Shown piece after piece: positions 1 to 8,278 of a stretch of 20,268 bases of DNA. This DNA comes from Clostridia bacterium BRH_c25 (GTDB lineage: Bacteria > Bacillota_A > Clostridia > Lutisporales > Lutisporaceae): assembly GCA_001515955.1 (NCBI GenBank), contig LOES01000128.1:1-20268 (forward strand). Direction: 5' to 3'. The position numbers and the translations under genes were made by a program. The notes under the pieces were generated by a model. It did not search any database and was not told where the DNA came from. It saw only the letters and a list, made by a program, of their open reading frames with translations. The first letter of the stretch is position 1; every line of letters begins with the position of its first letter.

Positions 1-171
1 AAGTATTTACATTGGGTAAAGTGCGAATTCAATAACAATCAAGGAAACATTTAGGCGAAATCTGAATTAAGAATGTAAAATGTTTTTCGCGAAATGCATA
101 GCTATGCACATATATTTAAGGAAATACAGTCATATAATTAAGTAATAAATGATGCATAAGGCGGGGATGTA
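1..171 (+). promoter_or_regulatory. Upstream region of the metal regulator with a 14-bp palindrome
   Basis: No gene is visible in this stretch. It contains a perfect 14-bp palindrome, TGCATAGCTATGCA, at 95-108, about 65 bp before the start codon of the downstream regulator. A palindrome at this distance could be an operator or part of the promoter of that gene, but I see no clear -35/-10 pair that fixes the transcription start. The first 60 bases may belong to the upstream neighbour's downstream region, which lies outside the window. Confidence 0.3.
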
Positions 172-645
172 ATGTCGGAAGGTGAGTTTTTTACATTTAG
201 AGAGTATATGAGAAAGGACCAGGAACTGTTATCACCTTCGGCCGAAGATTATATGGAAATGATATATAGACTTTCCAGGAATAATGGTTTTACGAGGGTG
301 AACGACCTTGCTTCAGCATTGAATGTACAACCGCCGTCTGTTACCAAAATGATACAGAAACTGGCAGAATTAAAGCTTTTAAAGTATGAGAAGTATGGAG
401 TAATCATGCTTGAGCCCAATGGGATTGAAATTGGTAAAGCACTGCTCAAGCGCCATAATTTAGTAGAAAAATTTCTTGAATTATTAAATGTAACTGAGGG
501 ATTATTAGAGGAAACGGAGAAAATTGAACATACAATAAATGAAGAAGTATTATGTGGAATGAAGGATCTGGTAGATTTTTTCAACGATCATCCCAAATTA
601 CTTGAGATGTTTTATGAATATAGAAAAATGCGGTTTAACAAATAA
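172..645 (+). CDS. mntR: MntR-type DtxR-family metal-dependent transcriptional regulator
   Basis: This 157-residue protein is a DtxR-family repressor of the short MntR type: an N-terminal winged helix-turn-helix (about residues 20-82) followed by a helical metal-binding and dimerisation domain (about 85-150), with no C-terminal SH3-like domain. Such proteins bind Mn2+ or Fe2+ and then repress metal-uptake genes. From memory of Bacillus subtilis MntR, its metal ligands D8, E11, H77, E99, E102 and H103 line up with D26, E29, H95, E116, E119 and H120 here, so all six are kept. The Asp at the D8 position is the manganese-type residue, where iron-sensing IdeR/DtxR has Met. There are about 18 extra N-terminal residues compared with MntR. 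The start follows a GCGGGG ribosome site. The gene runs toward feoB and shares a terminator with it. A role in controlling the neighbouring feo operon is inferred from position. Confidence 0.85.
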   Translation: MSEGEFFTFREYMRKDQELLSPSAEDYMEMIYRLSRNNGFTRVNDLASALNVQPPSVTKMIQKLAELKLLKYEKYGVIMLEPNGIEIGKALLKRHNLVEKFLELLNVTEGLLEETEKIEHTINEEVLCGMKDLVDFFNDHPKLLEMFYEYRKMRFNK

Positions 646-684
646 AAAGTGCGGGGCATGCTAAAGCTTTGTCCCGTACTTTTT
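644..684. terminator. Bidirectional intrinsic terminator between mntR and feoB
   Basis: The arms at 644-658 and 670-684 pair over 15 bp with two G-U wobbles: an A5 run and a GC-rich core on one side, a T5 run on the other. The stem begins inside the stop codon of the plus-strand regulator and ends 17 bp before the feoB stop on the minus strand. The A/T tracts flank the stem on both sides, so it can end transcription from both convergent genes. Confidence 0.8.
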
Positions 685-701
685 ACGTTAAATATAAAGA
701 A

Positions 702-2813
702 CTATACAAATAATCTCCAGACAATAGTTGTTATAAAGCATACAACGAAGGCTATCCCTGTTGGAATAAGTGCTGAGAGTGCTGTCCATTTTAAGCTTCC
801 TGTTTCTTTCTTTATAGTCAGTAATGTGGTAGCGCAGGGCCAGTGGAGCAGGCTGAACAGCATAACATTCAATACTGTAAGATAGGTCCAGCCATTGTTA
901 AGCAATATTTCTCTAAGAGAATCTATACTTTCAAATTCAATCATAGCCCCTGTTGATAAATATAACATCATAAGTATTGGAAGTACAATTTCATTAGCCG
1001 GCAGTCCCAGAATAAAGGCTATTAGTATAAATCCATCGAGGCCTATCATTCTGGCGACTGGATCAAGGAAAGCTGCCGCATGGCCTATAATGCTTAAATC
1101 GCCGATATACATATTTCCAAGTATCCAGGTTATTGCACCGGCGGGGACTGCTATAATTACAGCTCTCCAAAGGACAAATATGGTTCTGTCAACTATAGAT
1201 GTATATAGAACTCTTCCTATTTGAGGTATTCTATAAGGAGGAAGCTCTAGGGTAAAGGTAGAAGGAATTCCTTTTAATATTGTTTTAGATAGTATATAGG
1301 ATACTAGCAGAGTTACAGCTATACCAAGGAGAACTAATCCGGTTATTGAGAGGACAGGTAGAATACCTGGCCCTATACCTTCTTTTGAAACAAGAAAAGC
1401 TGTAGAAATCGCTATCAAAGTGGGAAATCTTCCGTTGCAGGGAACAAAGTTGTTTGTTAAGATTGCAATAAGCCTTTCTCTGGGAGAATCGATTATTCTA
1501 CAGGCTATTATTCCGGCTGCATTGCAGCCAAAGCCCATACACATGGTCAAGCACTGCTTGCCATGGGCACAAGCCTTTTTGAACAGGTGATCAAGATTAA
1601 AGGCTACTCTGGGCAAGTATCCCAAGTCCTCAAGTATTGTAAAGAGAGGGAAGAATATTGCCATAGGGGGAAGCATAACAGATACAACCCATGCCAGAGT
1701 CCTGTACAGTCCAAGTATGAGAACTCCGTGCAGCCACACCGGTGCATTCATATTGTTAAACCACAAGGTTAATTTATCCTCAATTCCAAAGAGAAAATCT
1801 GCTATCATTGCAGAAGGAACATTTGCTCCCGTAATAGTAATCCAGAATACTAATGCTAAGGTAAAAAGCATCAGCGGAATTCCAAAAACCTTTGAGGTGA
1901 TATAATTATCAATTATTCTGTCTCTGTTAAGCTTGGCCTTATCTGTTTTTACATACATGGCGCTTATTTCTTCTGCCATTTTATAAATCTGCTCTGAAAT
2001 GTCATCCCGGATAATACTTTTATCATAATGTGATGCAGCTGTATTTGTTACTTTCTGTATTTCTTCCAAGGGCTCCTTGGAAATATTATTGAAGATAGAA
2101 TCCATTAGCTTTGTATCACCGTCTATAACTCTTAAGGCAAGCCATCTGGGATTTATTCCACTTATGTTTTTTTCAATAAAGGGCTGTATGGATTTAATCT
2201 TTTCTTCTAAATAATTCTGGTATTTTACGGCTTTTGGCTTTGGCTTAATCCGGCCTGCAGTAACTTTGTACACAGCTTCTTTGAGCTCTTTTATACCTAT
2301 ACCGTTTCTGGCTGCACATAATACTACTGGAATACCCAGTTCTTTTTCTATACCTTGCCCATCTATTATTATATTTTTTTTCTTTGCCTCGTCTATGAGA
2401 TTTATACATAACACTACATTATCAGTAAGCTCTATAATTTGATAAACAAGGTGCAGATTTCTTTCAAGACAGGTGGCATCAGTTACTACTATTACTGCAT
2501 CTGAATTTCCAAAACATAAAAAATCCCTTGCCACTTCCTCTTCTACAGAGGACGCGAACAGTGAATAAGTGCCTGGAAGGTCTACAAGTATGTTTTCCTT
2601 ACCGTTGTGTGTAAATTCTCCCCTTGCGCTTACTACTGTTTTACCGGGCCAGTTGCCAGTATGCTGATGAAGCCCTGTTAATGCGTTGAAAACAGTACTT
2701 TTACCCGTATTCGGATTACCGGCAAGTGCAATGACATACTGCTCCTCTTTCTTATCAATTTTAAACATATCTGTCAAGGCATTGCTTTGAGTGGATTGAA
2801 ATGTTAAACCCAT
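702..2813 (-). CDS. feoB: Ferrous iron transport protein B (FeoB), GTPase-permease
   Basis: FeoB moves Fe2+ across the cytoplasmic membrane with a cytosolic GTPase domain joined to a multi-helix permease. The protein is 703 residues, in the usual range. G-protein motifs are clear: G1 GNPNTGKST at 32-40, G2 Thr in NWPGKT near 59, G3 DLPG at 78-81 and G4 NLID at 138-141. A helical spacer follows (about 190-300), then many hydrophobic segments with the family's paired gate repeats, including a Cys-rich patch reading CMGFGCNAAGI. About 25 residues precede the GTPase domain, more than in many FeoBs. An AGGAGG site lies about 6 nt before the ATG. It is the second gene of a feoA-feoB operon with a 62-nt gap, probably transcribed from the promoter upstream of feoA. 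There is no feoC in the window. Confidence 0.97.
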   Translation of the reverse strand: MGLTFQSTQSNALTDMFKIDKKEEQYVIALAGNPNTGKSTVFNALTGLHQHTGNWPGKTVVSARGEFTHNGKENILVDLPGTYSLFASSVEEEVARDFLCFGNSDAVIVVTDATCLERNLHLVYQIIELTDNVVLCINLIDEAKKKNIIIDGQGIEKELGIPVVLCAARNGIGIKELKEAVYKVTAGRIKPKPKAVKYQNYLEEKIKSIQPFIEKNISGINPRWLALRVIDGDTKLMDSIFNNISKEPLEEIQKVTNTAASHYDKSIIRDDISEQIYKMAEEISAMYVKTDKAKLNRDRIIDNYITSKVFGIPLMLFTLALVFWITITGANVPSAMIADFLFGIEDKLTLWFNNMNAPVWLHGVLILGLYRTLAWVVSVMLPPMAIFFPLFTILEDLGYLPRVAFNLDHLFKKACAHGKQCLTMCMGFGCNAAGIIACRIIDSPRERLIAILTNNFVPCNGRFPTLIAISTAFLVSKEGIGPGILPVLSITGLVLLGIAVTLLVSYILSKTILKGIPSTFTLELPPYRIPQIGRVLYTSIVDRTIFVLWRAVIIAVPAGAITWILGNMYIGDLSIIGHAAAFLDPVARMIGLDGFILIAFILGLPANEIVLPILMMLYLSTGAMIEFESIDSLREILLNNGWTYLTVLNVMLFSLLHWPCATTLLTIKKETGSLKWTALSALIPTGIAFVVCFITTIVWRLFV

Positions 2814-2875
2814 ATTGAACCTCCTAAATTATCATTGCTTTTTAAAGGCAGGTTTTGATCTGCTTAAATATAGAA

Positions 2876-3103
2876 TCAATCTTGATTGACAGCTATCAAG
2901 GATGCCTCTTCTCTTCTAAAAGCTATCATTGCGCCACGTATATTGTATACTGTGGGGTCCCCTGACGGACCTTTTCTTACCACCTCTATTCGGGCACCTT
3001 TGGTCAGACCAAGTGCAAGGAATCTCTCTCTTAACATTCCAGTCGCCGATAAGCTTTCAACAGTAACATGACTTCCATCGGATATGTTATCAAGTTTCAA
3101 CAT
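2876..3103 (-). CDS. feoA: Ferrous iron transport protein A (FeoA)
   Basis: This 75-residue protein is a single SH3-like FeoA domain. Typical features are the opening with a DGSHVTVESL-like strand, the RFLALGLTKGARIEVVRKGP core and a C-terminal I-A-FRREEASLI stretch. FeoA is a small cytosolic partner of FeoB, thought to help regulate its transport activity. A strong AGGAGG ribosome site sits just before the ATG. It is the first gene of the feoAB operon, and its upstream region contains two copies of a metal-regulator-like motif. Confidence 0.95.
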   Translation of the reverse strand: MLKLDNISDGSHVTVESLSATGMLRERFLALGLTKGARIEVVRKGPSGDPTVYNIRGAMIAFRREEASLIAVNQD

Positions 3104-3138
3104 AGAATTCCCTCCTAAAATTAATGATTCAAGAGATA

Positions 3139-3171
3139 TTAGCTTAAGATAAATGTTTTAGCTTAAACTAA
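3139..3171 (-). promoter_or_regulatory. Candidate metal-regulator operator pair in front of feoA
   Basis: Two related motifs lie 19 bp apart: TTAGCTTAAGATAA at 3139-3152 and TTAGCTTAAACTAA at 3158-3171. The second is a near-perfect palindrome (TTAG-N6-CTAA). The shape resembles the DtxR/IdeR box and also the TTTGCCTTAAGG-type box of MntR. On the minus strand they lie just downstream of a TATGAT -10-like hexamer at 3173-3178, where a bound repressor would block feoA transcription. No good -35 was found, so the exact promoter is uncertain. Confidence 0.5.
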
Positions 3172-3365
3172 TATCATAATATGCAACCTCAGCATTAAGG
3201 TTCCATAATATTACCAAAATTTTATAGTATCAGGAATAGCTGCCTGGACTAATATAAATGGAAAAATACAAACATACAAGGGCAACCTCATAAAGACTTA
3301 TCATAAAAATAGTGCTGCCGGAATAGTATTATTAAGTGTACAAACAGTCTTTGAGGAGGGTTGAA

Positions 3366-4532
3366 ATGAAGATAAGGTCATTGTTCACCGCAGCTTTTCT
3401 AATATTTTTGGTTACGGCTTTCTATTTTTTTTCAAAAGATCTAGTTGAAGAGCTTGATATGAAAGGTTCCGGTCCCAAACCGATCCGGTGCAAGGTTGAA
3501 GAAGTATTGGACGAGAGTATTGAATCAGAAGCTTTGGATAATACGGAGGTTGGATATGGATTATCGTTGTTTTCAGGGGGACAATTAATAAAGGTGAAGG
3601 TTTCAGAAGGTGTACATAAAGGCAAAACAATATTGATAGATAATACAAAAATGAATGTTCATACAAACAGCAATGTGGTTGAACCCAATGATGATATTCT
3701 GGCATTTTTGGAAGAAGATATGGAGGGAAAATTAATTGGCGGTTTACTCTATGAGATAGTAAGGACAAATCACATGTACATGCTTATAACAGCATTTTTT
3801 ATCATACTTATAGCATTTGGAGGTATGAAGGGGTTTAAGTCTATTATATCCCTTTCTATAACATTCATCGCGATCATTAATGTTATGCTGCCGTTGATTC
3901 TTAAAGGACACAGCCCTTTTACCACGTCAATTTTCATTTGCATTCTCGTAACCTTAACTACCTTTATTATATCAAACGGCTTTACCATGAAAACCTTCAA
4001 TTCGGTTTTGGGTACTACAGGAGGAGTATTGACGGCAGGATTAATCGCATATATCATGGGGAACCTGTCAAAGCTTACAGGCTTGGGGAATGAAGAAGCA
4101 CAAATGCTTCTGTTTGTTCCCGGAAACATCAAATTGGATTTCCGGGGACTGCTGTTCTCAGGCATTATTATGGGTGCATTAGGAGCGGTAATGGATGTCA
4201 GCATGTCTATCGCATCGGCAATAAATGAAATAGAATCGGCAAAACCTAATATCAGCTCAGGAGAGCTTATTGGTGCAGGTATGAATGTCGGGCGTGACAT
4301 TATGGGAACCATGTCGAATACATTGATTCTGGCTTATATAGGCGGATCAATCCACTTAGTGATGATACTCATGGTCTACAATTATCCTTTAAGAAGTATA
4401 TTAAGCATGGACATGATAACCTCCGAAATAGTCAGAGCGGTTTCAGGCAGTATTGGGTTAGTATTTACAATTCCTATAACTGCATTTATATCAGGCAGCA
4501 TCGGCAGGAGAAGAAAGAGGATTTGGGGATAA
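3366..4532 (+). CDS. YibE/F-family multi-pass membrane protein
   Basis: The protein is 388 residues from the ATG at 3366, which is preceded at 5 nt by GAGGAGGG. A GTG 30 bp upstream is in frame but has no ribosome site, so I reject it. An N-terminal hydrophobic segment is followed by a roughly 100-residue soluble part with beta-like character that ends near residue 130, then about seven or eight hydrophobic helices. Conserved YibE/F features include GALGAVMDVSMSIASA and the NVGRDIMGTMSNTLILAY segment. The family has no firmly established function. It converges on a second member of the same family with only 30 bp between stop codons and no clear terminator in that gap. Confidence 0.85.
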   Translation: MKIRSLFTAAFLIFLVTAFYFFSKDLVEELDMKGSGPKPIRCKVEEVLDESIESEALDNTEVGYGLSLFSGGQLIKVKVSEGVHKGKTILIDNTKMNVHTNSNVVEPNDDILAFLEEDMEGKLIGGLLYEIVRTNHMYMLITAFFIILIAFGGMKGFKSIISLSITFIAIINVMLPLILKGHSPFTTSIFICILVTLTTFIISNGFTMKTFNSVLGTTGGVLTAGLIAYIMGNLSKLTGLGNEEAQMLLFVPGNIKLDFRGLLFSGIIMGALGAVMDVSMSIASAINEIESAKPNISSGELIGAGMNVGRDIMGTMSNTLILAYIGGSIHLVMILMVYNYPLRSILSMDMITSEIVRAVSGSIGLVFTIPITAFISGSIGRRRKRIWG

Positions 4533-4562
4533 GGTACAACAAACATAATAACCAAAGATTAA

Positions 4563-5741
4563 TCAGCTGTTGATTTCCGGAACACCCCTCTCTAATTTTT
4601 CTTTTTTTAGCTGCATGGTAAATGAAGATTTTGTAAAAATGATTCCCGCAGCGAATGCTGTAAAAGGCACTACTGTTACAAGACCAAAGCTGCCTACCAG
4701 GGTGTGAAGTATTTCGGCGGAGACATACTTGAGATTCATAATATTAAGTGTCGGTGTGCCCTGTGCCATAAATACCATCATAAGTGCAATATATCCTCCG
4801 GAATAGGCTAAAAGCAAAGTGGTTGTCATGGTCCCGATGACCGCACGTCCGATGTTAAAGCCGGACTTTATGGCGTTCTCCGCTGTTATATCAGGATTTT
4901 GTTCTACCAATTCATAAACAGCTGCAGAAATATCCATGGCAACATCCATTAAAGCACCTGAGGAAGCAATGAATATAGCAGCGATAAAAATTTCCGTCAG
5001 ATTTAAATGGGCATATCCCGAATAGAGCAAGCTTTCAGAAAAAGGCATAACAGCGCCGTGGATATTGAAATATTTGCCGAACATAATTGCAAGTATACAT
5101 GTCAGAAGAGTACCGGATAAAGAGCCTAAAGCAGCCACAAAAGATTTTCGATTAAAGCCTCCTACCAGTATAATAATGATTAATGTAAGCAGTATCACCA
5201 CAACCATGGAAACCACTATGGGATTCCAGCCTTTTAATAAGCTTGGGATAAGAACCTTCCACAGCATCAAGACCGTAAGCATGAAGGAAAGAAGGGCTTT
5301 AGCACCTACCCAGCCGGCAAAACCGATGAGCAGTATAATGAAAGCTCCAAACAGCAGAAGCTCCAAGTTGATCCGGTAATGATCAATTATATTTGCAAAC
5401 AGGATTTGATTTCCTTGCAAATTTAACACGACAAAGGCTTTGTCCCCCTTGGCAAATATTTTATCAAACTCCAGCTTGCCCATCATCCGGTTAATGCCTT
5501 CAATTTCTTGGCCTTTGAAGGGACCGCTCAGAATACGGAGGGTGCATACTTGTTCACCTTGGAGGATAATTCCGGTACTGTATAACATGGAGTCATCCGT
5601 ATCCACAACAAGGGCAGACACCCGCTGGCTGTCGGGGTACTGATTTGTGGGGAAGCCGGTGGGCAGTAAAAACAGAATTAGAGCAATAAAAGTGACAATG
5701 ATTACGGATATCCGATCCGGATTTAGATGTCGTTTAAACAT
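4563..5741 (-). CDS. YibE/F-family multi-pass membrane protein (second copy)
   Basis: This is a second YibE/F protein, 392 residues from the ATG at 5741. The frame is open further upstream to a TTG at 5792, but the only ribosome-like site (AGAAAGGAT, 5751-5758) fits the ATG at 5741 best, although with a long 10-nt spacer; an ATG at 5750 would be too close. The layout matches its neighbour: one N-terminal helix, a soluble region (about 25-130), then a helix bundle with SSGALMDVAMDISAAVY and NIGRAVIGTMTTTLLLAYSGGY. The two genes are convergent, so they are homologous but not an ordinary head-to-tail yibE-yibF tandem. Function unknown; a role as a membrane channel or transporter is possible. Confidence 0.85.
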   Translation of the reverse strand: MFKRHLNPDRISVIIVTFIALILFLLPTGFPTNQYPDSQRVSALVVDTDDSMLYSTGIILQGEQVCTLRILSGPFKGQEIEGINRMMGKLEFDKIFAKGDKAFVVLNLQGNQILFANIIDHYRINLELLLFGAFIILLIGFAGWVGAKALLSFMLTVLMLWKVLIPSLLKGWNPIVVSMVVVILLTLIIIILVGGFNRKSFVAALGSLSGTLLTCILAIMFGKYFNIHGAVMPFSESLLYSGYAHLNLTEIFIAAIFIASSGALMDVAMDISAAVYELVEQNPDITAENAIKSGFNIGRAVIGTMTTTLLLAYSGGYIALMMVFMAQGTPTLNIMNLKYVSAEILHTLVGSFGLVTVVPFTAFAAGIIFTKSSFTMQLKKEKLERGVPEINS

Positions 5742-5853
5742 TAATAACATATCCTTTCTAGGCTGCATGATTAAAGAGAAGATAGAGGCCAAACAGCGTG
5801 ACCTCTACCAAAACATAGCATATCCGCTATATATAAATAGTACAGAGTATCTA

Positions 5854-7386
5854 TTATTTCACCTTTGTGATGGAAGCAATTTTTTTATAAATGTCTGTGT
5901 TATCATAAGAGCCGTTGAATAATTCTTGTCCGGCTCCTATCGCGTATACCGGAACAGGAAGGCCTGTATGGGAATAAGTACTGAAATTCAAGCCTGCCTT
6001 ATTGTTAAGAATATGGGACAGGGTTACAGTCAGTGGTTCATAACTTCCGTATAAAACCTGTTCATTGCTGGACAGTTTTCTTTCAGAGCTGCTGATCATA
6101 CTGCGCTTTAACGAATCTCTCAATGTAGCAGTTTCAGCTTCTGTCAATACAAGGTCAGGTATATTTTTAGCATCTGCATCTGTTGCTGCTATCAATCCAT
6201 AAGCTGTTTTAATCTGAGGATACAGATCTTCCAGTCTGGAATCCGCTAAGGTGTGTGCTTTTCTGTACTGATCAACAATTTTGTCAAACTCTATATATGA
6301 CATGGTTTGCTTTTCTAGTTTTTTGAAGAAGGTTTGGTATGCTGTGCCTGCAAATCCGATAGACAAGCCGCCGCACTCATGGTCACCCGTTACGACGATC
6401 AATGTCTCTTTAGGATACTTGTCATATACTTTCTTTGCTTCTAAAATCGCATCATTGAATTCGATAGTATCCTGGATAGAAGCGGCAGCATCATTTGCAT
6501 GGTTTGCCCAGTCAATCTTGCCTGCTTCAACCATCATGAAATATCCTTTAGGATTATCCAATACGTCGATACCCTTTCTTACGTAATCGGAAAGCTTCAA
6601 TTCGCCTTCTTTCCTGTCTATCTCAAAGGGCATTGCCATATCTTTATCCATTTGAGGGTTGATGGCAATGACTTTACTGGAGCTGGCGTTTAAAGCTAAA
6701 ATATCTTCCTTTGTATTTGCAATTTTGTATCCGTTTCTTCTAGCAACATCCAGTACGTTTTCCGGCTTTTCTAATTTGCTGTTTTTACCTGTAGGGTCTT
6801 TAAAACCGCCGCCGCCAAAATAATCGAAGTCACTGTTTGCCAATTGTAATGCGATATCATAATAATTGTTTCTGCTTTCCTGGTTTGCATAAAATACCGC
6901 AGGGGTTGCATGGTCGATTGAAACACTGGATATAACACCTATTTTATAGCCCTTTGTTTTTAATGCTCTGGTAATGGGATCAAATTTTGTCTTTTTTGTC
7001 GGATCCATATTGATTATACCGTTTCCTGTTTTGATACCGGAGGCTATAGAAGTACCTGTAGAAGCTGAATCAGGGATGAATGAGTCGCTGTCAAAGGTTG
7101 CGGCAACTCCGGAAGCCGGGAAATTGGTAAAATCCAAAGGTCTTGTTTGCGGTGTTTTTGTACTCATCTGAGCACCTAAATACATCTCGGCAGCACTGAT
7201 TTGAGGAAAGCTGGTGCCGTCACCTATGAATAAGAAAACATATTTTGGTGCTGTCCCGCTGTAAGTATTGTTTGTCTGGGAAAAAGCTTGAGCAAAGGTG
7301 CCTTGAAAAGCTAAAACGGTGAATAGGACTGATAGGATAAGTAGTAATGAAAGAAAGGAAAATAGGCGCTTTTTCATTTTAAACAT
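5854..7386 (-). CDS. Secreted alkaline phosphatase (PhoA family)
   Basis: A 511-residue phosphomonoesterase that releases inorganic phosphate outside the cell. The ATG at 7386 follows TTGGAGG; an in-frame upstream start at 7434 has no such site. A signal peptide covers about residues 1-36, with a Lys/Arg start, a long Leu-rich core and an AQA-type cleavage site. The catalytic set is complete: metal Asp56 in IGDG, nucleophile Ser107 in DSAST, HATPA near 159-163 (His at the E. coli D153 position, as in Bacillus enzymes), Glu287, Asp292 and His296 in VEAGKIDWANH, Asp335-His336 in GDHECGG, and His473 in HTGLPVPV. The phosphatase is probably induced by phosphate starvation, since its promoter carries a Pho-box-like array. 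A long hairpin repeat lies further upstream. Confidence 0.93.
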   Translation of the reverse strand: MFKMKKRLFSFLSLLLILSVLFTVLAFQGTFAQAFSQTNNTYSGTAPKYVFLFIGDGTSFPQISAAEMYLGAQMSTKTPQTRPLDFTNFPASGVAATFDSDSFIPDSASTGTSIASGIKTGNGIINMDPTKKTKFDPITRALKTKGYKIGVISSVSIDHATPAVFYANQESRNNYYDIALQLANSDFDYFGGGGFKDPTGKNSKLEKPENVLDVARRNGYKIANTKEDILALNASSSKVIAINPQMDKDMAMPFEIDRKEGELKLSDYVRKGIDVLDNPKGYFMMVEAGKIDWANHANDAAASIQDTIEFNDAILEAKKVYDKYPKETLIVVTGDHECGGLSIGFAGTAYQTFFKKLEKQTMSYIEFDKIVDQYRKAHTLADSRLEDLYPQIKTAYGLIAATDADAKNIPDLVLTEAETATLRDSLKRSMISSSERKLSSNEQVLYGSYEPLTVTLSHILNNKAGLNFSTYSHTGLPVPVYAIGAGQELFNGSYDNTDIYKKIASITKVK

Positions 7387-7419
7387 CTTAATACCTCCAA
7401 TTTTAATTACTTTATTGAT

Positions 7420-7473
7420 AGTATAATGAAACAATATTATAATTCTGTTATTTGGATTTTAATTCTAGGTTAA
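7420..7473 (-). promoter_or_regulatory. Phosphate-starvation promoter with candidate PhoP (Pho) box
   Basis: On the minus strand four hexamers are spaced exactly 11 bp apart: TTAACC (7468-7473), TTAAAA (7457-7462), ATAACA (7446-7451) and ATAATA (7435-7440). The known Bacillus PhoP consensus is a direct repeat close to TTAACA separated by 5 bp. A -10 hexamer TATACT follows at 7420-7425 with no good -35. Taking a start near 7413, the repeats would cover about -22 to -60, the place where PhoP binds at B. subtilis pho promoters. The gene it serves is the alkaline phosphatase. Confidence 0.6.
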
Positions 7474-7495
7474 ATTATTTAAAATTGGAAAGAAA

Positions 7496-7558
7496 TATGG
7501 GGTCAGGCTTGAATTATTCTCTTTCTTTAAAGAGGAATGATTCAAGCCTGACCCCATA
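7496..7558. repeat. REP-like hairpin repeat (GGGGTCAGGCTTGAAT family)
   Basis: Perfect 19-bp inverted arms at 7496-7514 and 7540-7558 (outer end TATGGGGTCAGGCTTGAAT). The inner part, ATTCTCTTT against AAAGAGGAAT, pairs with one bulge, so almost the whole 63 nt can form a single hairpin. One arm recurs as an identical 31-nt match on the opposite strand at 13805-13835. It lies between the phosphatase promoter and the lipoprotein gene. The form resembles REP elements mobilised by REP-associated tyrosine transposases, but no such transposase is in the window. Confidence 0.8.
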
Positions 7559-7576
7559 AGACCATTATGTAAAAAA

Positions 7577-7598
7577 GGAGGTGGTTAAAGTGAAGTAA
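7577..7598 (+). other. Orphan ribosome site with a two-codon frame
   Basis: A perfect ribosome site, GGAGGT at 7577-7582, is followed after 7 nt by GTG-AAG-TAA. This looks like the first two codons of a lost gene, left behind next to the hairpin repeat at 7496-7558. It may also be chance; nothing downstream on this strand codes for protein. Confidence 0.25.
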
Positions 7599-7606
7599 TC
7601 ATTCAA

Positions 7607-8224
7607 TTAGTTATTTTTCAGGGGATTTTCTTGTATTTTTTCCATGATTGCATCCGCTTGGGCCTGAGTAATAACGTTGTCTTCCACCAGCTTGCTTAAG
7701 GAACCGCCGCCCCGGTTGTTTGGTTTGCCGTCTTGAGGAGGCGTTGGCTGTCCGTTTTGTTCGTTATTGTCTTGCCCGCTTTGCGGCGTTTTTTTCGGCC
7801 GGTCTTGCCCATCTGTGCTTTGCGCTCTAGAGGTAAGTGCTTCCAAGACCTGGTCCGCCTGAGCCTGATCTATTGTTCCAGCTGCCACGAGTGAATTGAT
7901 ACCAGTCTCCATATTCTTTTTCATTTCTTCCGAGTCCGGTATGCTATTTTGTGCATTATTTGCATTTGCGCCGGTAGTATCCGAGTCTGTCTTTGCAGGT
8001 GGCTGGGGTGCGTCTGCATTTGCACCGGGCACTGCTTCAGCCGGCTGGTCGGTAGTATTTGAATCAGGGGCATCGGTTTGATTTACAGCAATTGAACTTT
8101 CATCACTTGTTTGAGCCGCCGGGCTTTCTTCATTCTTACCTTGACATCCGGTTAGCGCGGCAACCAGCATACTCAAAATGAGCACCACTATTGCCATACG
8201 TTGTACGTTTTTAAGCTTTTTCAT
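7607..8224 (-). CDS. Lipoprotein with a duplicated G-x-ITQAQAD motif
   Basis: A 205-residue exported lipoprotein: basic start, hydrophobic core and lipobox LTGC with the lipidated Cys at 27. The mature part is a low-complexity Ser/Thr/Asn/Gln/Pro-rich linker (about 30-105 and 132-175) joining two copies of a short helical motif, INSLVAAGTIDQAQADQVLEAL at about 109-130 and LSKLVEDNVITQAQADAIMEKI at about 176-197. This motif resembles those seen in DUF2680-like surface proteins; the exact family is uncertain. A GGAGGG site precedes the ATG. It probably sits on the outer face of the membrane. The role is unknown, and the upstream repeat array suggests control by a response regulator. Confidence 0.75.
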   Translation of the reverse strand: MKKLKNVQRMAIVVLILSMLVAALTGCQGKNEESPAAQTSDESSIAVNQTDAPDSNTTDQPAEAVPGANADAPQPPAKTDSDTTGANANNAQNSIPDSEEMKKNMETGINSLVAAGTIDQAQADQVLEALTSRAQSTDGQDRPKKTPQSGQDNNEQNGQPTPPQDGKPNNRGGGSLSKLVEDNVITQAQADAIMEKIQENPLKNN

Positions 8225-8278
8225 TGAATATATCCCTCCGTTGGAAAATTTTATTATGTACCGGCTTATAGATAATGA

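Noticed and set aside
3770..4312. A 180-codon frame opposite the first YibE/F gene
   Set aside because: It is the antisense shadow of a well-supported membrane protein and has no ribosome site.
5742..5792. TTG start giving the second YibE/F protein 17 more residues
   Set aside because: No ribosome site before the TTG; the AGAAAGGAT site supports the ATG at 5741.
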